Positions 26,032 through 34,570 are shown, numbered from the stretch's first letter. The stretch is 64,000 nt of DNA from Arsenicibacter rosenii (GCF_001870735.1 NZ_MORL01000015.1:207-64206); one strand, 5' to 3'. Program-made: numbers and translations. The notes: generated by a model from the letters alone, not told the origin.

Positions 26032-26796
26032 ATGCGTAAACTCATTGTTGCCGGCAACTGGAAGATGAATAAAACCCTCGACGAAGCGGTCGCGCTGGTG
26101 TCGGAGGTTGTTAATATGATAAACGACGAAGTGACGGGCAACGTCGACGTGGTGCTCTGCCCGCCTTCGGTGTATCTGTCCGTACTGAAGCAGTATATTC
26201 CTGCCGGTGGCCGGATTTCATTAGGGGCTCAGAACTGCCACGAGAAGGCATCGGGCGCCTATACCGGCGAAATTTCTGCCCCGATGCTGCAGTCGTTGTC
26301 GGTTCCTTACGTGATTCTGGGCCACAGCGAGCGTCGTCAGTACTTCAACGAAACAAACGAACAGCTGGCGGCGAAAGTAAACATTGCTCTGGAAAACGGC
26401 CTTACGCCGATCTTCTGCTGCGGTGAATCACTGGACCTGCGCGAAAACGGCGATTACGTTGGCTTTGTGAAGGATCAGCTGACCGCCAGCCTGTTCCACC
26501 TGAGCGCCGAACAGTTTGCCAATGTGGTGATCGCCTACGAACCAATCTGGGCTATCGGCACAGGCCTGACCGCCAGCTCGGCCCAGGCGCAGGATATGCA
26601 CTTCGAACTGCGTCAGCACATTGCCGGCCAGTACGGCGACGAGGTAGCGCAGAATACAACGATCCTGTACGGTGGCAGCGCTAACGCCGCTAATGCTGCC
26701 GAGTTATTCGCCCAGCCCGACGTTGACGGAGGCCTCATTGGTGGCGCTTCCCTCAAATCCCGCGATTTTACAACGGTTGTGAAAGCAAGACAATAA
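26032..26796 (+). CDS. tpiA: Triosephosphate isomerase
   Basis: Interconverts dihydroxyacetone phosphate and glyceraldehyde 3-phosphate in glycolysis. The 254-residue TIM barrel shows the active-site lysine in GNWKMN (near residue 10), the histidine in LGHSERR (near 97), the base in YEPIWAIGTG (E near 170) and the phosphate loop YGGSANAANA near 213. Full length. A perfect 26-base inverted repeat separates it from the cupin gene downstream. Confidence 0.97.
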   Translation: MRKLIVAGNWKMNKTLDEAVALVSEVVNMINDEVTGNVDVVLCPPSVYLSVLKQYIPAGGRISLGAQNCHEKASGAYTGEISAPMLQSLSVPYVILGHSERRQYFNETNEQLAAKVNIALENGLTPIFCCGESLDLRENGDYVGFVKDQLTASLFHLSAEQFANVVIAYEPIWAIGTGLTASSAQAQDMHFELRQHIAGQYGDEVAQNTTILYGGSANAANAAELFAQPDVDGGLIGGASLKSRDFTTVVKARQ

Positions 26797-26803
26797 TAGT
26801 TGC

Positions 26804-26870
26804 GAATGAGTGATTGAGCGATTGAGTGAGCTGACGCCTACGTTTCACTCAATCGCTCAATCACTCATTC
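26804..26870. repeat. Intergenic hairpin, GATTGAG vocabulary (type A)
   Basis: Arms 26804-26829 and 26845-26870 are perfect 26-base reverse complements, built from the words GAATGAGT, GATTGAGC and GATTGAGT, around a 15-base loop. It lies between tpiA and the cupin gene, both plus strand. Confidence 0.9.
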
Positions 26871-26881
26871 ACCATTACACT

Positions 26882-27409
26882 ATGACCGCGCAAGACTGGG
26901 TATTCGCCTATAAGATGCAGGCTCATCCGGAAGGTGGGTATTATGCAGAAACGTATCGGGCCGGCGAGGTGATTCCGCATTCGGCGTTGCCAGACCGGTT
27001 TGGCGGTGACCGTAGTTTCAGTACGGCCATATACTTTCTCCTCGAAACGCATCACGTGTCGGCGTTTCACCGCATTCAGGCCGATGAGGTCTGGCATTTC
27101 TACACAGGGCGTCCGCTGAACGTGTATGTGATTGCGGAAGACGGCACACTGTCGGTCATCCGGCTGGGCAACAATCCGGCACGGGGCGAAGTGTTTCAGG
27201 CAGTCGTACCGGCGGGGAGCTGGTTTGGCTCACGACCGGTCCCGGACGCATCCGCCGATGGGCTGCCCCCCTATTCACTGGTCGGCTGCACCGTGGCGCC
27301 CGGCTTCGACTTTGCCGACTTCGAACTCGCCGACCGCGACCAGCTCACCAGCCGCTACCCGCAGCATGCGGCGCTGATTGCCTCGATGAGCCGTGGTAGT
27401 GGTGATTGA
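26882..27409 (+). CDS. DUF985-type cupin protein
   Basis: A 175-residue single-domain cupin. HPEGGYYAETYRA near residue 14 and AFHRIQADEVWHFYTG near 60-75 are the DUF985 signature with probable metal-binding histidines and glutamates. The role of this family is not established (some are near sugar-isomerase genes). ATG at 26882 begins right after a type A hairpin. The reading frame ends with GGT GAT TGA inside the arm of the next hairpin, which supplies the last residues and the stop. Confidence 0.8.
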   Translation: MTAQDWVFAYKMQAHPEGGYYAETYRAGEVIPHSALPDRFGGDRSFSTAIYFLLETHHVSAFHRIQADEVWHFYTGRPLNVYVIAEDGTLSVIRLGNNPARGEVFQAVVPAGSWFGSRPVPDASADGLPPYSLVGCTVAPGFDFADFELADRDQLTSRYPQHAALIASMSRGSGD

Positions 27410-27483
27410 GCGAATGAGTGATTGAGTGAGACGAATTGGCGAAGCAATACAACCCCACTCAATCACTCATTCGCTCAATCACC
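27401..27483. repeat. Intergenic hairpin, type A, overlapping the cupin stop
   Basis: Arms 27401-27428 and 27456-27483 are perfect 28-base reverse complements, made of GATTGAGC, GAATGAGT and GATTGAGTG words. The left arm contains the cupin stop codon (27407-27409). It lies between convergent genes and could act as a bidirectional terminator, although no T-run follows. Confidence 0.9.
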
Positions 27484-27485
27484 AA

Positions 27486-28595
27486 TTATTTAAATCTCAC
27501 GCTTCCGTATTTCGACACGACTTTGACTTTGGTGCCGGAGCCATTGCCGACTTTTCCGGAATACTGCTTGATCAGTTTAGGCCCTTTACTATCGTTGTTG
27601 TCGGGTTGCAAAAAGAAATGAATGTTCTGGCCGGTCGGATACTGAAAGCCCCCGTAGCTTACGGTCACATCAAAATTGCAGTCGCTTGACTCCGTGATCG
27701 GCAGCGTAACGGTTGAGTAATTAGCCTGGATATCCAGGTTATCGACCGATTTCGGCAACTGATCAATGCGGAAGCCACTGGCAAAGCTCAGGCGGATTTT
27801 ACCCGACTCACGTACCGTACCAACTTTCCCGCCCGAATACCCGATATCGGCATCCAGTTTGCCCACCTCACCAATGTTCATACTCCCCGATTTATTCGAC
27901 AAAATCAGCACATTGGCTTTGTCCAGTTCCAGACTTGAGTAGGCAATATCGAGCTTTCCGGATTCGAGATTCTTGATTTCTGCCTTTCCGTAGGCGACAT
28001 CAATTGTATTCTGACGGCTTTGCAGGTCATTGGCATAAAAGCTGCCGTACCGGCTATGTACGGTCAGTGGCGCACTGAAAGCAGGAATATTGGTTGTCCC
28101 GAACTGATTACGGACATTCAAGGGATTCCGGCGCGGCATCGAAATGTCGTAATCAATCTTTACGTTATTCTTCTCGTTGTTGCTTGCCCACATCCAGGCG
28201 GAGGCCGCCGGCTTCCGGATCTGTGTTCTCAGCATGATCTGATCACCCACGCGCCGCTCTTCAATGTCAACCAGTGCCAGGTTGTCCTGCACCTTGTCAT
28301 CGCTGCCGGCATTGGCGGTTATGGTAATCTGCACCCTGATTTCGTCTTTATCCCAAAGGGCCACATTAACTTTACCGTATTGATTATCAATTACCAGGTT
28401 ATCCTTCGGGGTCACATCATACATTTTGATGATGGTCTTCCGCTTTTCTACCGCTCCGCCTTCCGGCCCGCCGGGAGCGTCCACTCCGGGAGCATCCACT
28501 CGGGGAGCGTCCACTCGGGGAGCGTCCACTCGGGGAGCCGCTACCAGCGCCATCGGGAGCAGGGCGAGGAAAAGTATGTTAAATAAGATGTTCAT
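27486..28595 (-). CDS. Exported DUF4097-type (adhesin-like) protein
   Basis: A 369-residue exported protein with a signal peptide (MNILFNILFLALLPMALVAA). A low-complexity linker of repeated DAPRV units (about residues 24-45) follows. Then comes a beta-strand-rich repeat domain of the DUF4097 type, with recurring short strands such as LVIDNQYGKVNVALWDKD and LDIAYSSLELDKANVL that suggest a right-handed beta-helix. It is the third gene after an ECF sigma factor and overlaps the anti-sigma-like gene by 17 bases, so it belongs to that operon. Location is periplasmic or surface; function unknown. Confidence 0.7.
   Translation of the reverse strand: MNILFNILFLALLPMALVAAPRVDAPRVDAPRVDAPGVDAPGGPEGGAVEKRKTIIKMYDVTPKDNLVIDNQYGKVNVALWDKDEIRVQITITANAGSDDKVQDNLALVDIEERRVGDQIMLRTQIRKPAASAWMWASNNEKNNVKIDYDISMPRRNPLNVRNQFGTTNIPAFSAPLTVHSRYGSFYANDLQSRQNTIDVAYGKAEIKNLESGKLDIAYSSLELDKANVLILSNKSGSMNIGEVGKLDADIGYSGGKVGTVRESGKIRLSFASGFRIDQLPKSVDNLDIQANYSTVTLPITESSDCNFDVTVSYGGFQYPTGQNIHFFLQPDNNDSKGPKLIKQYSGKVGNGSGTKVKVVSKYGSVRFK
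28472..28531. repeat. Four 15-base in-frame repeats in the DUF4097 gene
   Basis: (C/G)GGGAGC(G/A)TCCACTC occurs four times head to tail and encodes the DAPRV linker units. Being in frame it can expand or contract without breaking the gene. Confidence 0.85.
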
Positions 28596-29199
28596 CTGTG
28601 TTCTGGCTTTGTTGTTTAATGCGCTGAATCACGCGTAACTGTTCATTGAGCAGATCAATCTGCAGCTGTAAGTTCTGAATCATGGCCTGCACCAGAACTT
28701 CCTGATTCGGATTTTCGGGCAGGTCAGCTTTCAGCGTCTGGTAATTCCGCTCCAGCCGGTCAAGGTCTTTTGCGAAGGTTTTGTAAAGTTCCGGATTACT
28801 GGCCGTCATTTGTTTCAGTTCTTCCCGCTTCAGGTCGACCAATCGGGTATACTGTACAAACTCTCTGGCATACGACGGGTTAACCGCCACCACTTCCGGC
28901 TGCTCTGTTACGCCATACCGGTGATTGGCGTAAAAAAATGCACCTGCCAGCAGCAGCACAGCCACCGAAGCAGCTACCCGCCAGTCGAGGCCCCGCCAGA
29001 TGGCAAACCGGGAACCGAACGGCTTTTCTTTACCGGGGCGCGGCATGGGTGCTTCCGGTACAATCGGGCCGCTGAACGGGCCGGCAGTTGTATCCGTAGC
29101 CAGGCCCGTCTCGATACGTGCCCACAAGTCGCCCGACGGCTCAAAGGCGTCGAAATCCTCGCGGTTGTCACGAACAAATCGTTCAAGGTTCTTTTTCAT
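28579..29199 (-). CDS. Anti-sigma-factor-like membrane protein
   Basis: A 206-residue protein with a cytoplasmic N-terminus of about 70 residues (FVRDNREDFDAFEPSGDLWARIE is the helical motif typical of sigma-binding tails in Bacteroidota). One membrane span follows at about residues 75-93 (VAASVAVLLLAGAFFYA), then a periplasmic helical region predicted to be coiled coil (about 110-200, rich in L, Q and E). Its place directly after an ECF sigma gene supports an anti-sigma role; no catalytic motif is visible. The sigma gene is 71 bases upstream, with a hairpin between. Confidence 0.65.
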   Translation of the reverse strand: MKKNLERFVRDNREDFDAFEPSGDLWARIETGLATDTTAGPFSGPIVPEAPMPRPGKEKPFGSRFAIWRGLDWRVAASVAVLLLAGAFFYANHRYGVTEQPEVVAVNPSYAREFVQYTRLVDLKREELKQMTASNPELYKTFAKDLDRLERNYQTLKADLPENPNQEVLVQAMIQNLQLQIDLLNEQLRVIQRIKQQSQNTDEHLI

Positions 29200-29202
29200 A
29201 AT

Positions 29203-29275
29203 TCAATTTGTGAATGCGCGAATTAGTGAGTGAATTAGAGCAAATCATTCGCTCAATCACTAATTCACAATTATT
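29203..29275. repeat. Imperfect type A hairpin inside the sigma operon
   Basis: TTGTGAAT, GAATTAGTGAGTGAATTAG on the left and ATTCGCTCAATCACTAATTCACAA on the right can pair imperfectly. It lies between two co-directional genes, so it is not simply an end-of-operon terminator. Confidence 0.55.
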
Positions 29276-29849
29276 TCATTAGTTCCAGCAACCGTTTCTT
29301 GGCCCGCAGGTACTGCGTCCGCGATGTGGTCTCGCTGATATTCAGAATATGGCCTATCTCCTCATGGTCGTATCCCTCAAAGAGATAGAGCGACAGAACA
29401 ATCCGGTACCCTTCAGAAAGCCTTTCCATAGACTTTCTGATTCGCTCGACTTCGTATTGAACTCCGTCTTCGTCAAATGGTTCGTCATCCGCAATATCCG
29501 GCCCTTCGTCATCGCCTAAGCGGCTCGAATCAAGATCGACCAACGTTAACCGGCGACTGCGGAGGTGATTAATCGCACGGTTTACTACGATCTGTTTCAG
29601 CCAGGCCCCGAAGGTACTTTGTCCCCGAAACGACTGAATATGGTTGAAGGCATCGATAAAGGCTTCCTGCAACACATCTTCTGCTTCGGCGTCGTGATTC
29701 AGTATCCGGACACAGACGTTGTACATAGCCTTGGCATATTGACGATACAACTCATACTGCGCCTTCCGCTCGCCCAGTTTGCAGCGTTCAACTAACTCTG
29801 TATTACGGTCTATGTACACTTTAGTCTCCAAAAGATACGTATCTGACAA
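29271..29849 (-). CDS. ECF-type RNA polymerase sigma factor
   Basis: A 192-residue sigma-70 family ECF factor. Region 2 covers about residues 25-90 (LYRQYAKAMYNVCVRIL, EDVLQEAFIDAFNHI, GAFGAWL-like segment) and region 4 about 135-190 (LSEGYRIVLSLYLFEGYDHEEIGHIL then TTSRTQYLRAKKRL). An acidic linker of about 25 residues separates them. First gene of an operon with an anti-sigma-like and a DUF4097 protein. Confidence 0.9.
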   Translation of the reverse strand: MSDTYLLETKVYIDRNTELVERCKLGERKAQYELYRQYAKAMYNVCVRILNHDAEAEDVLQEAFIDAFNHIQSFRGQSTFGAWLKQIVVNRAINHLRSRRLTLVDLDSSRLGDDEGPDIADDEPFDEDGVQYEVERIRKSMERLSEGYRIVLSLYLFEGYDHEEIGHILNISETTSRTQYLRAKKRLLELMK

Positions 29850-30013
29850 ACGCTGCCGGTTTGAGTGAATTACAAGCTAAAGACACCACCGGTTTGTAAA
29901 CGTTGCAAGGTAAGCTAAAAATTTTCGCCAACTTATTGCAATATAGTTAGTAACGCCCCGTTACATAGCCTTTCTTCATGTATGGATTCTCAGGCCGGAT
30001 GCAAATTTTTCCG

Positions 30014-30021
30014 TAATTTTG
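30014..30021 (+). promoter_or_regulatory. pcrA: -7 box upstream of pcrA
   Basis: TAATTTTG matches TAnnTTTG, 30 bases before the pcrA ATG. No clear -33 element. The 200-base spacer 29850-30051 shows nothing else of note. Confidence 0.4.
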
Positions 30022-30051
30022 ATTGTTATCCATTCGGGGAGCAACGTATTA

Positions 30052-32367
30052 ATGATTGACTACATATCTGGTTTGAACGAACCGCAGCGGCAGGCCGTGA
30101 TGCACGGCAATGGCCCGCTGATGATTATAGCCGGCGCAGGTTCGGGCAAAACCCGCGTCCTGACCTATCGGATTGCCTATCTGATCGAACAAGGTGTTGA
30201 TCCGTTCCGTATTCTGGCCCTGACCTTTACCAATAAGGCTGCCGGCGAAATGCGGCACCGGATTGAGCGGGTTGTCGGTACGGATGCCCGCAATATCTGG
30301 ATGGGCACTTTCCACTCGGTATTTGCCAAAATACTCCGGATCGAAGCCCGGGCGATTGGTTATACCAGTAACTTTTCGATTTACGATACCGACGACTCAA
30401 AGTCGCTCTTGCGGAGCATCGTTAAAGAAATGGGGCTCGACGATAAAACGTACCGCATCAACAGCGTATTCAGCCGTATTTCAGGAGCCAAAAACCGGCT
30501 GATCGGTCCGGAAGATTATCTGGCCAATACCGTCATTCTGGCCGATGATCTGGCTGCCCGCATGCCGGAAATCGGCCGGATCTATAAGGAGTATGCCCGC
30601 CGGTGTTTTTCGGCCAACGCAATGGATTTCGATGATCTGTTGTTTAATACGAACGTCTTATTCCGCGATCACCTGGATATTCTGAACAAGTACCAGCATA
30701 AGTTTCAGCACGTACTGGTTGATGAGTTTCAGGATACCAACATTTCGCAGTACCTCATCACGCGTAAACTCGCAGCGGTCCACCAGAATATTTGTGTGGT
30801 AGGGGATGATGCGCAGAGTATCTATGCCTTCCGCGGTGCCGACATCGAAAATATCCTGAACTTCCAGCGCGATTATGGCAAGGAGAACGTAAAGATTGTC
30901 AAGCTGGAGCAAAACTACCGGTCGACCAATAACATCGTTCAGGCAGCCAATTCGATCATTCGCCGGAACAAAAACCAGCTGGAGAAAAATGTCTTTACCG
31001 ACAACGAAGAAGGTTCGCTGATCGATCTGATCAAAGCGTCGTCGGATAATGAAGAAGGCCGTCTGATTGCCACGTCGATTTTTGAGGCTAAGATGCAAGA
31101 CAATCTGGCCAACAATGACGTTGCGATCCTGTACCGGACCAATGCCCAGTCCCGGGCGTTTGAAGAAGCCCTGCGCAAGGTCAGCATCAAGTACCGGATC
31201 ATCGGCGGTCTGTCGTTCTACCAGCGGAAAGAAATTAAAGACCTGATTGCCTATCTGCGGTTTACGGTCAATCAGCAGGACGAGGAAGCGTTTAAGCGGA
31301 TTATCAACCTGCCCAAACGCGGCATCGGCGATACAACCATTGCCAAACTGTTTGTGGTTGCGGCCGAACATAGTGTCGGGATCTGGGAGGTAGTCGCCAA
31401 CATCAGTAAATACGTGGCTGGCCGCGCCGGTCTGGCCATTGAAGGTTTTGCCCACCTGATCAAGAGCTTCAAGCTGATGCTCGACAAAAAGGATGCCTAT
31501 GATGTAGCGGCCCACATTGCGAAGGCATCGGGTATTCTGAAAGAGCTCTACGAAGATAAAACCGTGGAGGGGCTGGCGCGCTACGAGAACGTCCAGGAAT
31601 TGCTCAACGCGATTAAGGAGTTTGTCGACAATCCGGAGAACGACGACAAAAGCCTGGGGTCCTTCCTCCAAACGGTTTCGCTCCTGACGACGGCCGATGA
31701 AAAAGAAGACGACGGCGACAACGACAAGGTGACGCTGATGACCATTCACGCCGCCAAGGGGCTTGAGTTTAAGAACGTGTACATTGTCGGGATGGAAGAA
31801 GACCTGTTTCCCAGCCAGATGATGCTCGAAAGCCGGGAAGATCTGGAAGAAGAACGCCGGTTATTCTACGTAGCCATCACGCGGGCCGAAAAGCGTCTGA
31901 CGCTGTCTTTTGCCGAATCCCGATATAATTACGGTCGTCTGAAGGTGTGTGAGCCAAGCCGTTTCCTGATGGAAATTGACCCGCGCTTCCTGAAAATGGC
32001 CCGTATGCGTATGGAAGCCGCCAGGCCGGAGCGCAACAGCGACATCAACAATTTTGAACGGAACTCACGCGACCGGAACGATATGCCATCGGCGGGGTCG
32101 ATGTCGTTTGTGAAGACGCTGGCGCAGCGTACGGCACAAAAACAAGGTACCCAACCCACCGGTAACCACGTCCCGTCGGCCGATTTTGCGCCAAGCGACA
32201 CCTCGGGGCTGACTGCCGGTATGCGCGTTGAGCACATGAAATTCGGCTTCGGTAAGGTGAAATCACTGGATATCAACGGTACCGAACGCAAGGCCGTTAT
32301 TCAGTTTGAAACCGTCGGCGAGAAGACATTACTATTAAGTTTTGCCAAGCTGCGCATTGTTGAGTAA
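30052..32367 (+). CDS. pcrA: UvrD/PcrA-type ATP-dependent DNA helicase
   Basis: Superfamily 1A 3'-5' helicase acting in repair and in clearing RecA or transcription complexes. The 771-residue protein carries the Q motif LNEPQRQAV, Walker A AGAGSGKTR near residue 25, motif II VDEFQDTNISQY near 222, motif III GDDAQSIYAFRGA near 249, motif V TIHAAKGLEFKNVYIVG near 563 and motif VI RLFYVAITRAEKRL near 603. The C-terminal Tudor-like RNA-polymerase-binding domain is present (GMRVEHMKFGFGKVKSL). ATG at 30052 fits the family N-terminus. A type B hairpin separates it from ybeY. Confidence 0.93.
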   Translation: MIDYISGLNEPQRQAVMHGNGPLMIIAGAGSGKTRVLTYRIAYLIEQGVDPFRILALTFTNKAAGEMRHRIERVVGTDARNIWMGTFHSVFAKILRIEARAIGYTSNFSIYDTDDSKSLLRSIVKEMGLDDKTYRINSVFSRISGAKNRLIGPEDYLANTVILADDLAARMPEIGRIYKEYARRCFSANAMDFDDLLFNTNVLFRDHLDILNKYQHKFQHVLVDEFQDTNISQYLITRKLAAVHQNICVVGDDAQSIYAFRGADIENILNFQRDYGKENVKIVKLEQNYRSTNNIVQAANSIIRRNKNQLEKNVFTDNEEGSLIDLIKASSDNEEGRLIATSIFEAKMQDNLANNDVAILYRTNAQSRAFEEALRKVSIKYRIIGGLSFYQRKEIKDLIAYLRFTVNQQDEEAFKRIINLPKRGIGDTTIAKLFVVAAEHSVGIWEVVANISKYVAGRAGLAIEGFAHLIKSFKLMLDKKDAYDVAAHIAKASGILKELYEDKTVEGLARYENVQELLNAIKEFVDNPENDDKSLGSFLQTVSLLTTADEKEDDGDNDKVTLMTIHAAKGLEFKNVYIVGMEEDLFPSQMMLESREDLEEERRLFYVAITRAEKRLTLSFAESRYNYGRLKVCEPSRFLMEIDPRFLKMARMRMEAARPERNSDINNFERNSRDRNDMPSAGSMSFVKTLAQRTAQKQGTQPTGNHVPSADFAPSDTSGLTAGMRVEHMKFGFGKVKSLDINGTERKAVIQFETVGEKTLLLSFAKLRIVE

Positions 32368-32375
32368 AATGATCA

Positions 32376-32449
32376 ATGGATAATGTAGAATGACCAATGG
32401 CGAAGCTGCTTCATGTTTCAAAATCAGTTATTCATTCTACATTATCCAT
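32376..32449. repeat. Intergenic hairpin, type B, between pcrA and ybeY
   Basis: Arms 32376-32393 and 32432-32449 are perfect 18-base reverse complements (ATGGATAATGTAGAATGA). Further partial pairing of ATG-rich words flanks them. Both neighbours are on the plus strand. Confidence 0.85.
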
Positions 32450-32466
32450 TTTACATTATTCCCAGT

Positions 32467-32889
32467 ATGATCCGTTTTTTTACCGAAGACATTACCTATA
32501 ACCTGCCGAAAAAACAGGTGACCCGACAGTGGCTTAAACAGCAGGCTAAGCTGGAAGGCTATGATCTGGGCGAACTCAACTATATTTTTTGTTCAGACGA
32601 GTACCTGCTCAACGTCAACCGTGAGCACCTCGACCACGACTATTACACCGATATCATTACGTTTGATAACTCGGAGGAAGAGGGTAAAATTGACGGCGAT
32701 CTGTTTATCAGTATCGACCGCGTTACCGACAATGCCGGGCAGCTGAATGTGCCGGCCGATACGGAACTCCGGCGGGTGCTGGCGCATGGCTTGCTTCACT
32801 TATGCGGGTACGGCGATAAATCAGAGGAGGAAGCAAAGCGTATGCGCCAGAAAGAAGAAGAGTGGCTAAGCGCGTTTCCAACAACCTGA
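32467..32889 (+). CDS. ybeY: Endoribonuclease YbeY
   Basis: Metal-dependent RNase of 16S rRNA 3'-end maturation and ribosome quality control. The 140-residue protein has the zinc motif HGLLHLCGYGD (H-x3-H-x5-D form, near residues 107-117) and the upstream DIITFDN strand typical of YbeY. ATG at 32467 directly follows the hairpin. The next gene starts seven bases after the stop. Confidence 0.93.
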   Translation: MIRFFTEDITYNLPKKQVTRQWLKQQAKLEGYDLGELNYIFCSDEYLLNVNREHLDHDYYTDIITFDNSEEEGKIDGDLFISIDRVTDNAGQLNVPADTELRRVLAHGLLHLCGYGDKSEEEAKRMRQKEEEWLSAFPTT

Positions 32890-32896
32890 TCCATAT

Positions 32897-33784
32897 ATGC
32901 GTTTCCTTTTACTCCTTGTTGGTCTGAGCCTGTCACTGACGGGCCGCGCCCAGAACGGCGTCGTTGTTTTCCAGACAGATTTCGGCCTGAAAGACGGGGC
33001 TGTAGCCGCCATGAAGGGCGTGGCACTGGGTGTCTCCACCGATCTTAAACTCTACGACCTGACCCACGAAATTCCGGCCTACAACATCTGGGATGCCGCT
33101 TATCGGCTCTATCAGACGGCATCGTATTATCCCAAAGGCACGGTTTTCGTTTCGGTATGCGATCCGGGTGTCGGCACAAACCGGCGTTCGGTAGTGATGC
33201 TGTCGGAGTCGGGGCATTATTTTGTGACACCGGATAATGGCACGCTGACCTTAGTGGCCGAACAGCTGGGGGTCCGGGAACTGCGGCAAATCGATGAAAC
33301 GACAAACCGGCTGCCCGGTTCTCAGGCGTCGTACACCTTCCACGGCCGGGATGTCTATGCCTACACGGCGGCACGGCTTGCCGCAAAAGCCATTTCCTAC
33401 GAACAGGTCGGTCCGAAGCTGACCAATGAGGTTGTGCGGTTACCGTATCAGAAAGCGGAGCTAAGCAAAGGGGTGCTGAAAGGAAACATTCCGGCACTGG
33501 ACGTGCAGTATGGCAATGTCTGGACCAACATTCCCAAAGAGCTGGTCGATCAGCTACCCGCCAAAGCGGGTCAGAAACTGAACGTACAGATTTTTCAGGG
33601 GAACCGACTGGTATACAGCAAAGCCGTTACGCTCGTCAATACCTTCGGAGAAGCCGCCGTTGGCAGTGATGTGGCTTATTTCAACAGCCTGCTCAATTTT
33701 TCGGTTGCCATCAACATGGGCGATTTCGCCAAAACCTACAACGTAACAAGCGGTGCCGACTGGCGGGTAACGGTGAAACCGTAA
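32897..33784 (+). CDS. Exported SAM hydroxide adenosyltransferase (DUF62 family)
   Basis: A 295-residue member of the SAM hydrolase/chlorinase-fluorinase family, which cleaves S-adenosylmethionine to adenosine and methionine with water. Motifs: FQTDFGLKDGAVAAMKG near residue 28 (the conserved aspartate), DLTHEIP near 55 and a C-terminal beta domain with GNVWTNI (near 206). TPDNGTL marks the SAM site. Unusually it starts with a signal peptide (MRFLLLLVGLSLSLTGRAQ), placing the enzyme outside the cytoplasm, where SAM is not expected. It follows ybeY by seven bases and converges with DUF4230. Confidence 0.85.
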   Translation: MRFLLLLVGLSLSLTGRAQNGVVVFQTDFGLKDGAVAAMKGVALGVSTDLKLYDLTHEIPAYNIWDAAYRLYQTASYYPKGTVFVSVCDPGVGTNRRSVVMLSESGHYFVTPDNGTLTLVAEQLGVRELRQIDETTNRLPGSQASYTFHGRDVYAYTAARLAAKAISYEQVGPKLTNEVVRLPYQKAELSKGVLKGNIPALDVQYGNVWTNIPKELVDQLPAKAGQKLNVQIFQGNRLVYSKAVTLVNTFGEAAVGSDVAYFNSLLNFSVAINMGDFAKTYNVTSGADWRVTVKP

Positions 33785-34402
33785 TTACCGCAGTGGCCCT
33801 AACCGTGTCGGGGGAGTCTGGTAGGTCAGTATCACTTTCTTCCCCGATACTTTTTCCAGAACGGGTCTCAGAATCCGGTCGGCGTTTTGCTTTGTCTGCT
33901 CCAGAATCCCGCTGTTCAGGGCTGATTGCTGTATCTGTTTTTCGGCCAGTTTAAAGGCGTTATTCACCAGCGCCGATTCGTCCATAAAGCCGTATTCGGT
34001 ATCATATACCCGCGACCGCTGGTGATCAATTTTCCAGCTGCACAGCTCTGGCTGTGGTAACCGGACCACAACCGTATCGCCTTCCGGACTAATGTCACCG
34101 GCCGTCAGACGTGTCAGGTCGATACAGCCAACGGCTTCGCCTTCCACAATCAGAACCGCTTTGGCATTCGGCAGCAGCGTCCGGATCTGGCTATGCTCGA
34201 CAATGTCCTTAAACCGGTATTTGACCAGCTCTACCTTGCCCATAGCGGTAATTTCCTGCAACACCACCATTTGGGTAGTCTCTTCGCGTTTAGCCAGCCA
34301 CCCGAATCCGCTCCAGCCCCGTAACTGCTCCCAGGCAGTTAATAAACCCAGTACTATTAATACCAGCAACAGCAGGCGGAATATAAATCGTAATAAGCGC
34401 AT
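33785..34402 (-). CDS. DUF4230 membrane-anchored protein
   Basis: A 205-residue protein with an N-terminal membrane anchor (about residues 3-25, LLLLVLIVLGLL) and a soluble domain matching DUF4230: ITAMGKVELVKYRFKDIVEH, ILIVEGEAVGCIDLTRL and VVRLPQPELCSWKID. The family is widespread in Bacteroidota and of unknown function, probably periplasmic. It ends directly at the end of the SAM hydrolase gene and its start is next to a MITE-like palindromic element. Confidence 0.8.
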   Translation of the reverse strand: MRLLRFIFRLLLLVLIVLGLLTAWEQLRGWSGFGWLAKREETTQMVVLQEITAMGKVELVKYRFKDIVEHSQIRTLLPNAKAVLIVEGEAVGCIDLTRLTAGDISPEGDTVVVRLPQPELCSWKIDHQRSRVYDTEYGFMDESALVNNAFKLAEKQIQQSALNSGILEQTKQNADRILRPVLEKVSGKKVILTYQTPPTRLGPLR

Positions 34403-34410
34403 ACGTATCA

Positions 34411-34497
34411 GTAGAGACGCAATATCTTGCGTCTCATGTTATTATAAACACATCAAAAGTTGCACAGCAGCAGAGACGCAAGATCTTGCGTCTCTAC
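34411..34497. repeat. MITE-like element with GTAGAGACGCAA termini
   Basis: Left palindrome 34411-34435 starts GTAGAGACGCAA and returns TTGCGTCTC (one mismatch in the arms). The right palindrome 34472-34495 (arms AGAGACGCAAGA/TCTTGCGTCTCT) is perfect over 24 bases. The outer ends GTAGAGACGCAA and TTGCGTCTCTAC are inverted repeats, so the whole 87-base stretch looks like a small non-autonomous element. A related palindrome is at 10660-10682. Confidence 0.7.
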
Positions 34498-34505
34498 ATG
34501 AATAT

Positions 34506-34542
34506 AAAAAAGTCCCGGACCACAAAGCAGTCCGGGACTTTC
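34506..34542 (-). terminator. hemA terminator
   Basis: AAAGTCCCGGAC and GTCCGGGACTTT form a stem around a CACAAAGCA loop; on the minus strand it is followed by a T-rich run. It lies 29 bases after the hemA stop. Confidence 0.8.
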
Positions 34543-34570
34543 GGTTGTATGTATCGATCATAGACAGGTA

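Noticed and set aside
30658-31749. Long minus-strand open frame opposite pcrA
   Set aside because: Lies entirely antisense to a complete UvrD/PcrA gene with all helicase motifs; no domain visible.
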